A stretch of 64,000 nucleotides of DNA, from positions 1,472,530 to 1,536,529 of the forward strand of contig NZ_CP080572.1 of the NCBI RefSeq assembly GCF_023746595.1. Direction: 5' to 3'. This DNA is from Thermococcus argininiproducens. GTDB lineage: Archaea; Methanobacteriota_B; Thermococci; Thermococcales; Thermococcaceae. Positions within the stretch are counted from its first letter, which is position 1. Every line of letters begins with the position of its first letter. This document shows, in pieces, positions 1 to 8,143 of this stretch. The notes beneath the pieces are model-generated. The model was not told the origin of the DNA and ran no database searches. It saw only the letters and a list, made by a program, of their open reading frames with translations. Position numbers and translations under genes: made by a program.

Positions 1-126
1 GAGAGACACTTAAACAGAGCATGGAGTGCTTATGCTGACGGATACGTAAAGGAAGGAGACACTTATCTCGAGTCTGGATATTCCCAGCTTAAAGAGACTT
101 CAAGACTCTTAAACTCCAGAATCTGA
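1..126 (+). CDS. C-terminal end of an unidentified protein (partial)
   Basis: The open frame runs in from the window edge and stops at TGA 124-126, giving the last 41 residues of a protein. The tail is hydrophilic and probably helical, with no recognisable motif, so I assign no function. There is no overlap with the lipoprotein array that starts about 75 bp downstream. The same-strand order could mean a shared transcript, but an A/T-rich stretch near 155-175 could also be an independent promoter. Confidence 0.6.
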   Translation, partial: ERHLNRAWSAYADGYVKEGDTYLESGYSQLKETSRLLNSRI

Positions 127-200
127 TTCTTTTTCTTTTCCTTTCTCTTACAACAAAAGGAATAAATACCCAGAAGCTCAAAATAATTTTGGTGGATGAT

Positions 201-1076
201 GTGAGAAAATTTTTTAGCTTAATATTGGTTTTTCTTATAATAACCAGCCTTTCTGGGTGTATTTCAAAAGAAACCATTTCCCCCTCTAAAAGTGAAACGG
301 CAACGTCAACAACTAAGCCAACCATAAGTGAAAGCTCCACGACTACATCACCAGAAACAACCACAACTGAAGCCATGATGCAAGCTTTAAATAAGGAGGA
401 TTTAATTAATGCTATTGAAAGTGTTGAGAAATATCAATTTACTGCTGAGTATTCTACGATACCCAAAAGTGACACCCGAATAAATTCTAAAGGAGGATTT
501 GACTTCACTAAGGAAGAGGCATTTTGGGAGATTACCTCTTTAAGTGGGGATCTAGTAGCTTATTCTAATGAGGTTGTCTGGGGTAATTCCATTTATTATT
601 CCGTCACTGTAGAACAAGACAACAAAATAGTACAACAAGAAACTACAAGCATGACTATAGAAACATACTTTGAACGGATTCTTCAAGGCCGTACGGAAAT
701 AAAAACGGTTGAAGAATTTAAACAATGGCTTTTCAAAGGTGCTGATCCTACTAGGAACCCTCTGTACTATGTCCGTGATCTTCTTAGTAATGCGGATTCC
801 TTTGAAGTGAGCAAAGAGGGTAGCAATTATATAGTGACTTTCACTTTCACAAAAGAAGAAAAGGTTAATCTAGACTCTGTAGAGAAACACATAAAAACTG
901 AAGGTACAGGAAAACTATGGCTCGAGGATAACCTGCCAATAAAAGGGGAAATAGAGATAAAACGAACAACAAGCTATACTGGATTGGATAGTACTACTAC
1001 AACAGAAGCCCTTGTAAAGTTTGAAATAAGTTATAGATATGAAAGACCCGTGTGGGTCAAGAAAATTGTTGAATAG
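201..1076 (+). CDS. Lipoprotein, paralogue 1 of 3
   Basis: A secreted, membrane-anchored lipoprotein of about 291 residues and unknown function. The GTG at 201 is preferred over the upstream TTG 189 because GGTGG (191-195) lies 5 nt before it. The N-terminus is a short basic stretch, a hydrophobic core and a lipobox-like LSGC, followed by a Ser/Thr-rich linker of about 40 residues typical of archaeal surface proteins. The body has a GGF(D)..EEAFWE block, an RNPLYY motif and LW(L)EDNLPIKGEI, all shared with the next gene. It starts an array of three related lipoproteins. A lipid-binding LolA/LppX-like fold is possible but not shown. Confidence 0.8.
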   Translation: MRKFFSLILVFLIITSLSGCISKETISPSKSETATSTTKPTISESSTTTSPETTTTEAMMQALNKEDLINAIESVEKYQFTAEYSTIPKSDTRINSKGGFDFTKEEAFWEITSLSGDLVAYSNEVVWGNSIYYSVTVEQDNKIVQQETTSMTIETYFERILQGRTEIKTVEEFKQWLFKGADPTRNPLYYVRDLLSNADSFEVSKEGSNYIVTFTFTKEEKVNLDSVEKHIKTEGTGKLWLEDNLPIKGEIEIKRTTSYTGLDSTTTTEALVKFEISYRYERPVWVKKIVE

Positions 1077-1148
1077 ATTTTCTTTTTATCATTTTTAAAC
1101 CGAAAAGAATAAGTATATCAATATCGTAATATATTTCGGTGGGGGACT

Positions 1149-1949
1149 ATGAAGAAAGCTTTTGTAATAACCTTCATTCTCCTTGTGATAATTAGCTTTT
1201 CTGCTTGTGTTCAAAAGGAACCAACACCTCAAGCTCTCATTGAGGAAATTGAAGATGTGGATAAGTACAGCTATTCAATTGAGTATCATCAGGAGACTCA
1301 ATTTAGTAATGTCACAATATACTCCAGGGGAGGTTTTAACTATGACAGAGAAGAAGCATTTTGGGAGAGTAAAGTCATTAGAAAGGAGATAACTTATATT
1401 AATGAGACAATCCTCGGGGATTTCATGTACTTCTCATATGCCATAGAGAAGAATGGAAATGTAATCCAAAAAGGCAGTGGAAATACGACTATACAAGAAT
1501 ATTTTGAAAAACTTAAAGACAACCTCATGCCAGGAATTGAGACACCCGAAGATCTAAAATATCAAATGTTAAAGGGAGCCGATTTAAGTAGGAATCCTCT
1601 TTATTACCTTAAAGATATCCTAAAAAACACCACAAACTTTGAAGTTGCAAGAGGTGACGGCCTCTATTTAATTGGATTCAACTTTACCAGACAATATGAG
1701 TCCCCAATGCCAGAGAACGTATCAGAAAATCTAAAAGACTACTTCGAAACTATAAGATGGATAGAAACAACAAGGGGCTTTGCTCGACTGTGGGTCAAGG
1801 ATAACCTTCCAATAAAGGGGGAGATACATGCAACGAAATTTATAGAGCGCCCAGGATTAAACATGACATCCACCATAGAAATTTCAGCCAAGTTTGAGAT
1901 TACATATGACTATAAACGACCAGAATGGATTAAGAAGGTGATTGAATGA
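1149..1949 (+). CDS. Lipoprotein, paralogue 2 of 3
   Basis: A predicted exported lipoprotein of 266 residues: positive N-terminus, hydrophobic core, then SFSAC as lipobox. ATG 1149 follows a strong GGTGGGGG at 1139-1146. It shares with its upstream neighbour the GGFNYDREEAFWE block, GADLSRNPLYYLKDIL and LWVKDNLPIKGEI, so the two arose by duplication. It lacks the long Ser/Thr linker of paralogue 1. The 72-bp gap upstream holds A/T-rich promoter-like sequence, so it may have its own start of transcription. Its stop overlaps the next start (ATGA, 1946-1949), implying co-translation. Function unknown. Confidence 0.85.
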   Translation: MKKAFVITFILLVIISFSACVQKEPTPQALIEEIEDVDKYSYSIEYHQETQFSNVTIYSRGGFNYDREEAFWESKVIRKEITYINETILGDFMYFSYAIEKNGNVIQKGSGNTTIQEYFEKLKDNLMPGIETPEDLKYQMLKGADLSRNPLYYLKDILKNTTNFEVARGDGLYLIGFNFTRQYESPMPENVSENLKDYFETIRWIETTRGFARLWVKDNLPIKGEIHATKFIERPGLNMTSTIEISAKFEITYDYKRPEWIKKVIE

Positions 1950-2677
1950 AGCAGTCACTCTTTGTAGCTTTAATTACCTTAATTCTTTTTTCTGGATGTC
2001 TTACGTTTGAGAGGGTCCCTTCAATAGAAGAAGTCCTCAGAGCAATGGAAGAAGTAAATGAATATCAATATGAATTCCATTCTGCAAATATCGGGATAAC
2101 CGAATCGGAAACATTCACTCAAATTATGAAGGGAGGTATGAACTTAAAGAGACGTGAAGGGTTTGAAGAAATAATGACCTATAATTTTGATGGAGAATTA
2201 ATAGAGATCTACAGAGCAGCTGTTTTTGATGGAAGATACTACCACTACCAACTTAGAAAAAACAAAGGAGAAATACTCGAGAATATAACTGAAGAGAATC
2301 CACTTGAAGCTATTGTTTCTTCGGAAAATATTACTACTTTTATTGAGGATCACTTTGCATGGCCACTTCACACTTTGTCGCTTTTTCTAAAGAACGGGAG
2401 CGTAGAGTTAATTGAAAAAGATGGCAACCTCTATGTTTTCAGAGTTGAATATAGTAAGGAAAGACAGGGTAAATACTATGAGTATATTGGAAATTTAACT
2501 GGGATAATATGGGTAAATGACGCCCTTCCAGTTAGATTTTCCTTGAACATAACAACAATCACAATAAACCTGCACTCAAATATAACAAAAAGAGCGACTT
2601 CAGTCGTTAGAGGAAATATAACATACTCCTATTTGATCCCAGAGTGGCTTCTAAGAATAAGAAAGAGATCAAGCTGA
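1946..2677 (+). CDS. Lipoprotein, paralogue 3 of 3
   Basis: A predicted lipoprotein of 243 residues with a short signal ending in a lipobox-like LFSGC. It is the most divergent of the three: the GGMNLKRREGFEE block and the IWVNDALPVRFSL block match the equivalent regions of the other two, but the RNPLYY segment is lost. Several N-x-S/T sequons suggest glycosylation at the cell surface. Translation is coupled to paralogue 2 through ATGA. Its last 9 bases overlap the convergent DUF1667 gene. No specific function can be assigned. Confidence 0.82.
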   Translation: MKQSLFVALITLILFSGCLTFERVPSIEEVLRAMEEVNEYQYEFHSANIGITESETFTQIMKGGMNLKRREGFEEIMTYNFDGELIEIYRAAVFDGRYYHYQLRKNKGEILENITEENPLEAIVSSENITTFIEDHFAWPLHTLSLFLKNGSVELIEKDGNLYVFRVEYSKERQGKYYEYIGNLTGIIWVNDALPVRFSLNITTITINLHSNITKRATSVVRGNITYSYLIPEWLLRIRKRSS

Positions 2678-3031
2678 CTCAACATCTCTGGTCGCAACTA
2701 TTTTTGTTTCTAAGTTTAAAGGGCTTTCTAGGATTACTTGACCAACTCTTACCGGTGCCTTAACCTCAATCTGTGCTAAAACCTTCATAAGTTCAGGTAT
2801 CTTTTCTTTGGGAATTGGTTTAGTAGTCTTTACACTAACTGTTGGCAATTTACCGTTTTTCACTTTTACTACACTCATCACGATTCTCTTTGGGTTGATT
2901 ATCTCATTAATTGCCCACTCCCTACCCCTCGGACACTTGTAACCTATAACTTCCGTTACTCTCTCATTCTTCACTTTCACTTCTATGAGACAACCCAAAG
3001 GACATACAATGCAAGTAAGGCGGTGTCTCAT
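2669..3031 (-). CDS. DUF1667 protein, putative Fe-S/metal subunit of the glycerol module
   Basis: A 120-residue protein with an N-terminal cysteine cluster (C7, C10, C14, then C33 in KCPRG), the layout of DUF1667 proteins encoded beside glycerol-3-phosphate dehydrogenases. The cysteines could bind an Fe-S cluster or zinc. The gene overlaps the end of the upstream FAD oxidoreductase by 4 nt, so it is the last gene of the glpK-dehydrogenase-oxidoreductase operon. Inferred role: electron transfer or assembly partner of the dehydrogenase. The biochemical role is not shown by the sequence. Confidence 0.85.
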   Translation of the reverse strand: MRHRLTCIVCPLGCLIEVKVKNERVTEVIGYKCPRGREWAINEIINPKRIVMSVVKVKNGKLPTVSVKTTKPIPKEKIPELMKVLAQIEVKAPVRVGQVILESPLNLETKIVATRDVESA

Positions 3032-4272
3032 TGAGGAATCACCTCCATAGTTATCTTCTTCTCTGCACTTCTAATTTCTTCAGCTTTAAGTCTAATTCTG
3101 AGCATTTCTGCTGGTCTGACCATAGGAGACCTAAGTTTCTTCTTTATCTCAGGAAAAACTATTTTGACGTTTTCCATTGGAGCTGAAACCCTAGCATATA
3201 CATAGACGTCTCTTTCACCACTCAGATAGTGAGGAGCGAGAAGTCTTATGTTCTGGCCGTTTTCTAGTTTTATCCACTTCTTTGATGGTATTCCTTCATT
3301 TTCAATGAATTCTTTTGCTCCAAAAGCAGCTATTTCTCCTTGTTCTGCAACGTAATCCACAAGGTCATTTATTAAGAGAGCATTACCTGCAACAAATATC
3401 CCTGGCACTGTAGTTTCTAAGAGTTCGTTTACTATCGGTCCGCCGGTTGAGGGATCTATTTTTACTCCTATTCTTTGAAGAAGCCTTACATTTGGCATCA
3501 AACCTGCTGAAATTAGAAGAGTATCTGCATTAATCCAGAATTCACTTTTTGGAATCTCTTTAAAGTTTTCATCAACTTTAACAACTTTAATCTTTTCAAC
3601 TCGTGCCTTCCCCCTGACTTCAACTACTTTATGGCTTAGGTATAATGGAATGTTAAAGTCTCGAAGTATCATTACATTTCTTGCTAATCCTCCAGGATAG
3701 GGCATTAGCTCAATAACCGCTTTAACTTTTGCCCCTTCAAGAGCAAATCGACGCGCCATTATTAGACCAACATCCCCAGAGCCCACTATAACGATTTCCT
3801 TTCCTGGCATTATCCCATAAATATCCATAAGTGTCTGAGCTTCCCCAGCAGTATAAATACCAGCAACTCTGTCTCCCACGATACCTATTTCAAAAGCATG
3901 CTTCTCTCTTGCTCCCGCCGCATAGATTACCGTTTTTGTCCATACTTCTTTAATTCCCCTAGGGGAAGAGAAGACGATTTTTTTCTCCAAATCTGAGTAG
4001 TTCTCAATATTCAGGACATATGCACTTGTTTGATATTTTACTCCAACATCTTTTATCTTCTCTATAAATAGATGGGCAAATTCTGGGCCAGTGAGCTCTT
4101 CCTTAAAGTAATGGATACCAAATCCAGGATGAATACATTGAGGTAAAATACCTCCAAGAAACTCGTTTTCATCAAGGAGGAGAGTTTCTAAACCAAGCTC
4201 TTTTGCTTTGACTGCTGCAGCTAAACCTGCGGGTCCACCACCAATGACAATGACATCATAACTCTCCATCAT
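3028..4272 (-). CDS. FAD/NAD(P)-dependent oxidoreductase of the glycerol module
   Basis: A flavoprotein of about 414 residues of the pyridine nucleotide-disulfide oxidoreductase superfamily, close to sarcosine oxidase alpha/NADH oxidase-like proteins. It has an N-terminal FAD motif (VIVIGGGPAGLAAA), a second Rossmann motif (EIVIVGSGDVGLIMAR) for NAD(P), and a C-terminal TVPGIFVAGNA FAD-contact segment. No redox-active CxxC is evident. The start is one of two tandem ATGs (4272/4269) behind AGGAGG; a longer frame to 4317 is rejected because it lacks a ribosome site. It overlaps the dehydrogenase by 17 nt. Inferred role: passes electrons from glycerol-3-phosphate oxidation to an NAD(P) or ferredoxin-linked acceptor. 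Confidence 0.85.
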   Translation of the reverse strand: MMESYDVIVIGGGPAGLAAAVKAKELGLETLLLDENEFLGGILPQCIHPGFGIHYFKEELTGPEFAHLFIEKIKDVGVKYQTSAYVLNIENYSDLEKKIVFSSPRGIKEVWTKTVIYAAGAREKHAFEIGIVGDRVAGIYTAGEAQTLMDIYGIMPGKEIVIVGSGDVGLIMARRFALEGAKVKAVIELMPYPGGLARNVMILRDFNIPLYLSHKVVEVRGKARVEKIKVVKVDENFKEIPKSEFWINADTLLISAGLMPNVRLLQRIGVKIDPSTGGPIVNELLETTVPGIFVAGNALLINDLVDYVAEQGEIAAFGAKEFIENEGIPSKKWIKLENGQNIRLLAPHYLSGERDVYVYARVSAPMENVKIVFPEIKKKLRSPMVRPAEMLRIRLKAEEIRSAEKKITMEVIPQ

Positions 4273-5758
4273 GGGTCCTCCTAAGAAGAACTTTAACGTC
4301 TCCAACTCCAATCTCACTTCCCTTTCCCTTCAACGTAACTTTCCATGGTTCCACTTTGTATTCTCTTGCCAGTATCTGGACGATTCTAACCTTACAAAAG
4401 GTTCCTTGGCAGGTACCACTTGTTGCCTTTGTTCTAACCTTGACTGAATCTATGCTTGGAGTTTTAACTCCTATGAACTTCATTCTTTCAATTGCCTCTA
4501 AGATGTCCCCCTCACTAACTTTGTTACATTTGCACACTATCTTTCCGTAAGAATGATTAGTAGCTATAAGTCGGTTTGCTTCTTCTCTGGGAAGCATGAA
4601 AAAATGAGTTATATCTCTCCTATATGGATTCCAATGATATTTTTCAGTAAGTGCTATCCCGAGGTCACGCTCTATTATCTCTTTAACTTCATAAGCTATT
4701 GCTGGTGCACTTGTAAGACCTGGTGAGCGAATTCCTGCTACATTAATAAATCCATAAACCTCTTCTTCCGCTTTGATTATGAAGTCTCCACCAGTAGGTT
4801 CGGGTCTCAGACCTGCAAAGGTTCTAATAACTTTACTTTTTGGAGGTAAATTTGGCCATATCTTTTTTGCTTTTTCCCAAACCTCGTTTAGACCTTCCCT
4901 TGTAGTTGCAAGGTTCTCTTTTTCTTCTTTTGGCAAGTCTTGAGCATTGGGGCCTATCATAAGGTGTCCACTTATCTCTGTTGTTACTACGACTCCTTTG
5001 CTTATTGGAGTGGGTGTGGGAAAGAGTACTCTCCTAGGTCCCGGCACATCGTCGTCAAAGATCCAGTATTCTCCTTTTCTTGGGTGAATCTCGAAATAAT
5101 CTATACCAACCATCTTAGAAATTTCATCAGCGTAAAGACCAGCAGCGTTTATAACTATATCAGCATTTATAAGACCATTGTTAGTCTCTATCCCTTTAAC
5201 TTCTCCATTTTCAAGTTTTATCCCTTTAACTTCTGTTTCCAAATGTAATTTCACACCATTGCTAACTGCATTCTCCACCATTGCAACAACAGCTGGAATT
5301 GGGCCTATCTGGCCTACTATTGGAATCCAAAGACCTCCAAGAGCTTTTGGATTAAGACCCGGTTCTAAAGAAAGTGCTTCCTCCTTATCTACAATCCGCA
5401 TTTCTGGAACACCATTTTTAATACCCCTCTCTAAAAGAGTCTCAAGTTCATCAAAGTCATCCTCTGTTAGTGCCACTATCAAGGCTCCGTTCCATATATG
5501 AGGAATCTCTAACTCTTTTACCCATTGGTGCCAAATGCGATTTCCTTGTATACATAATTTTGCTCGTAGTGGGAATTTCTTTGGATCATCATCGTATCCT
5601 CCATGAATTAAGGCAGTGTTTGCTTTAGTTACACCCCAACCAACATCAGAGTTTTTTTCTATCAAGTGCACTTCAAGATTATCATATCTACTGAGGACAC
5701 GTGCAATACTAGCTCCAATTATCCCTGCACCGATTATGGCCACTTTGACTCGTTTCAT
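4256..5758 (-). CDS. glpA: FAD-dependent glycerol-3-phosphate dehydrogenase with C-terminal [2Fe-2S] domain
   Basis: Oxidises sn-glycerol-3-phosphate to dihydroxyacetone phosphate. The 500-residue protein has an N-terminal DAO-fold FAD site (VAIIGAGIIGASIAR), the TKANTALIHGGYD segment typical of GlpA/GlpD-like enzymes, and a C-terminal BFD-like domain with VCKCN and TCQGTFC cysteines for an iron-sulfur cluster. ATG 5758 lies behind GGTGATG. It is the second gene of the operon, 21 bp after glpK. No membrane anchor is visible, so it is probably a soluble or peripheral complex with the two downstream gene products. The symbol follows the family; archaeal naming varies. Confidence 0.9.
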   Translation of the reverse strand: MKRVKVAIIGAGIIGASIARVLSRYDNLEVHLIEKNSDVGWGVTKANTALIHGGYDDDPKKFPLRAKLCIQGNRIWHQWVKELEIPHIWNGALIVALTEDDFDELETLLERGIKNGVPEMRIVDKEEALSLEPGLNPKALGGLWIPIVGQIGPIPAVVAMVENAVSNGVKLHLETEVKGIKLENGEVKGIETNNGLINADIVINAAGLYADEISKMVGIDYFEIHPRKGEYWIFDDDVPGPRRVLFPTPTPISKGVVVTTEISGHLMIGPNAQDLPKEEKENLATTREGLNEVWEKAKKIWPNLPPKSKVIRTFAGLRPEPTGGDFIIKAEEEVYGFINVAGIRSPGLTSAPAIAYEVKEIIERDLGIALTEKYHWNPYRRDITHFFMLPREEANRLIATNHSYGKIVCKCNKVSEGDILEAIERMKFIGVKTPSIDSVKVRTKATSGTCQGTFCKVRIVQILAREYKVEPWKVTLKGKGSEIGVGDVKVLLRRTHDGEL

Positions 5759-5779
5759 CACTCATCACCGATTGCCTGG

Positions 5780-7264
5780 TTAAAGGCCTTCAACAACCTT
5801 TGCCCATGCTAGTGCTCTTTTTACGGCCTCCTTCCATCCAGCATATAAGCGTTTTCGTTTTTCTTCGTCCATTACAGGTTCAAAAGTTCTCTCAATTTTC
5901 CATAGGTTTCTTATCTCTTCAAGGCTCTCCCAGTACTCTACAGCAAGACCCGCAAGATATGCAGCTCCTAGTGAAGTAGTTTCTTGCACAACTGGTCTTA
6001 TCACGTTCTTGTTTATAATATCCGCCTGGAACTGCATTAAAAAGTCATTTTTTGTTGCGCCTCCATCAACACGAAGCTCTTTTACTTGGATTAACTTTTC
6101 CATCTCCTCTATTACATCTCTTGTGAGATATGCTATTGCTTCAAGAGTTGCCCTGGCGATATGCTCTCTTGTAGTACCACGGGTAATTCCAATTATTAGA
6201 CCTCTTGCATACTGGTCCCAATAAGGGGCCCCCAGTCCAACAAACGCAGGGACAAAATAGACACCTTCATTTGATAACACTCTGATTGCAAGCTCTTCAG
6301 TTTCTGTTGCATCTCTGATTATCTTTAGCCCATCTCTTAACCACTGTATTGCAGCACCGGTAATGAAGATGCTTCCCTCAAGGGCATAGTTAACCTCCCC
6401 ATTCAGCCCCCATGCTATTGTAGTAAGCAAATTATCGGAATAAAGAATCATCTTTCCAGTGTTGGCTAAAATAAAGTTCCCTGTTCCATAAGTGGCTTTT
6501 ACCATTCCTTCCTCAAAGCAAGCCTGACCAAACAACGCTGCCTGCTGGTCACCAGCATCTCCACTTACAGGAATCTCGCGACCAAGTATCTCCTTTTTTG
6601 TATACCCATAGATTTCACTTGACTCTTTAACTTCAGGTAAAAGAGACTGCGGGATATCAAAGAGCTCTAAGAGTTCATCGTCCCATTCAAGCTTTTTTAT
6701 GTTAAAAAGCATTGTACGAGAAGCGTTGGAATAATCCGTCACATGTTCACCAGTTAACTTGTAAATCAGAAAACTATCTACTGTCCCAAATTTGATCTCT
6801 CCTTTCTCAGCCTTTTCTCTAAGACCAGGTACATTATCGAGAAGCCATTTAAGTTTGCTCGCTGAGAAATAAGCATCTGGAACAAGCCCTGTTTTTTCTT
6901 TTATTATGTCCCCATATTCATGCTTTATTTTTTCGACCATCTCAGAGGTCCTTCTACACTGCCAAACGATAGCATTATACAGGGGTTTTCCATTTTTATC
7001 CCAAACTATTGTAGTCTCCCTCTGATTTGTGATACCTATACTGGCTATTTTTTCAGGTCCTATTTTGGCTTTCTCTAGAGCAGTTTTTATAGCAACAACT
7101 TGGGCATTCCATATTTCTTCCGGATTATGTTCGACCCACCCGGGCTTTGGAAAATACTGGGGGAACTCATATTGACCGCTTCCAAGAACATTACTATCCT
7201 TGTCAAAAATCATTGCTCTGGCAGAGGTTGTACCTTCGTCAAGAGCCAAGATGAACTTTTCCAT
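5780..7264 (-). CDS. glpK: Glycerol kinase
   Basis: Phosphorylates glycerol with ATP to sn-glycerol-3-phosphate. The 494-residue FGGY-family protein begins with the phosphate-binding segment [15 protein letters not shown] and has the conserved blocks [26 protein letters not shown] and [19 protein letters not shown]; length matches Thermococcales GlpK. A GGTGGTATT ribosome site precedes ATG 7264. It is the first gene of the glycerol operon, with a TATA-like AAATATTTTT stretch about 40 bp upstream, so the whole module is probably driven from 7290-7320. Confidence 0.97.
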   Translation of the reverse strand: MEKFILALDEGTTSARAMIFDKDSNVLGSGQYEFPQYFPKPGWVEHNPEEIWNAQVVAIKTALEKAKIGPEKIASIGITNQRETTIVWDKNGKPLYNAIVWQCRRTSEMVEKIKHEYGDIIKEKTGLVPDAYFSASKLKWLLDNVPGLREKAEKGEIKFGTVDSFLIYKLTGEHVTDYSNASRTMLFNIKKLEWDDELLELFDIPQSLLPEVKESSEIYGYTKKEILGREIPVSGDAGDQQAALFGQACFEEGMVKATYGTGNFILANTGKMILYSDNLLTTIAWGLNGEVNYALEGSIFITGAAIQWLRDGLKIIRDATETEELAIRVLSNEGVYFVPAFVGLGAPYWDQYARGLIIGITRGTTREHIARATLEAIAYLTRDVIEEMEKLIQVKELRVDGGATKNDFLMQFQADIINKNVIRPVVQETTSLGAAYLAGLAVEYWESLEEIRNLWKIERTFEPVMDEEKRKRLYAGWKEAVKRALAWAKVVEGL

Positions 7265-7316
7265 AATACCACCAAGAAAGAAAATAGAGGTTAAAAATAT
7301 TTAAGCTTCACGCTCT

Positions 7317-8069
7317 TTAACTTTCAATCTCTTTTAAGTAGTTCAACATTCTCTCTGGATCATCAGTTATTACAATATCAAAGAGGCCTTTAAGTCTCTT
7401 GAGATTGTCTTTTCTGTAATATATCTCCTCTTCCACAGGCCATAGTGCAATCTTAACCCCTAAACCTCTGAGCCACATTAAAGCTGTCTTAAACCTTTCA
7501 AAACCCAGTACAGATATTCCATCTATCGGCACGTTTACAGAATACAAATTAAGTTCCTCTTTGAGTCTTGGGATTAAAGGTATAACCTTTTCGTCTCCCA
7601 CCAGTAGCCCAAGAGTTAGCCTCTCATTCATCTCTCTGGTCAATTTCAATGCATTTACATTGAAAGAAGAGATCATTACTCTTTCCTCAGCATTGAACTC
7701 ATTGATAATTCTTAAAACTTCGCTTACGGCTTCAATATCCTTGATCTCAATATTCACAAGAGCGGTTTTAGGAAGGATTTCAAGAACATCTTCTAGAGTT
7801 GGTATCCTTTGTTTCATTCCCAAATCTGCTTTTTGTAATTCCTCTAGGGTCATCTCTTTTTGTTTCCCCCTCATGTTACTCGTTCGGTTTATGGTCTCAT
7901 CATGCATTACTATGACTTTTCTGTCCTTAGTTAACCACACATCAAGTTCTACTCCATCTGCCCCTGCTTTAACAGCTTCAACAAAAGCCAAGAGGCTATT
8001 TTCTGGGTATTTTCCGATTGAACCCCTATGGCCAAGAACCAATATTCTTTTCACGTCCCATCTGGACAT
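7317..8069 (-). CDS. Glycerophosphodiester phosphodiesterase
   Basis: Hydrolyses glycerophosphodiesters to glycerol-3-phosphate and an alcohol. The GDPD TIM-barrel signature is clear: LGHRG at the N-terminus, YPENSLLAF, GVELDVWLTKD and VMHDETINRT (catalytic His and metal-binding Glu/Asp residues). ATG 8069 gives 250 residues; a TTG 12 nt upstream and a GTG nine codons into the frame counted from that TTG are alternatives. It lies 52 bp upstream of glpK on the same strand, which suggests salvage of glycerol-3-phosphate from lipid headgroups into the glp operon. The IS element at 8144 inserted in its upstream region and may have replaced its promoter. Confidence 0.92.
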   Translation of the reverse strand: MSRWDVKRILVLGHRGSIGKYPENSLLAFVEAVKAGADGVELDVWLTKDRKVIVMHDETINRTSNMRGKQKEMTLEELQKADLGMKQRIPTLEDVLEILPKTALVNIEIKDIEAVSEVLRIINEFNAEERVMISSFNVNALKLTREMNERLTLGLLVGDEKVIPLIPRLKEELNLYSVNVPIDGISVLGFERFKTALMWLRGLGVKIALWPVEEEIYYRKDNLKRLKGLFDIVITDDPERMLNYLKEIES

Positions 8070-8143
8070 ATTTATCGCCAAATTGAAAGTAACTCTCTCA
8101 CAATTAAAACCTTTTTTATGAGAGCAAAAATTTCTATGTGCTT

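Noticed and set aside
7561-8121. 186-codon plus-strand frame
   Set aside because: Shadow of the glycerophosphodiesterase gene; Ser/Leu-rich with no motif.
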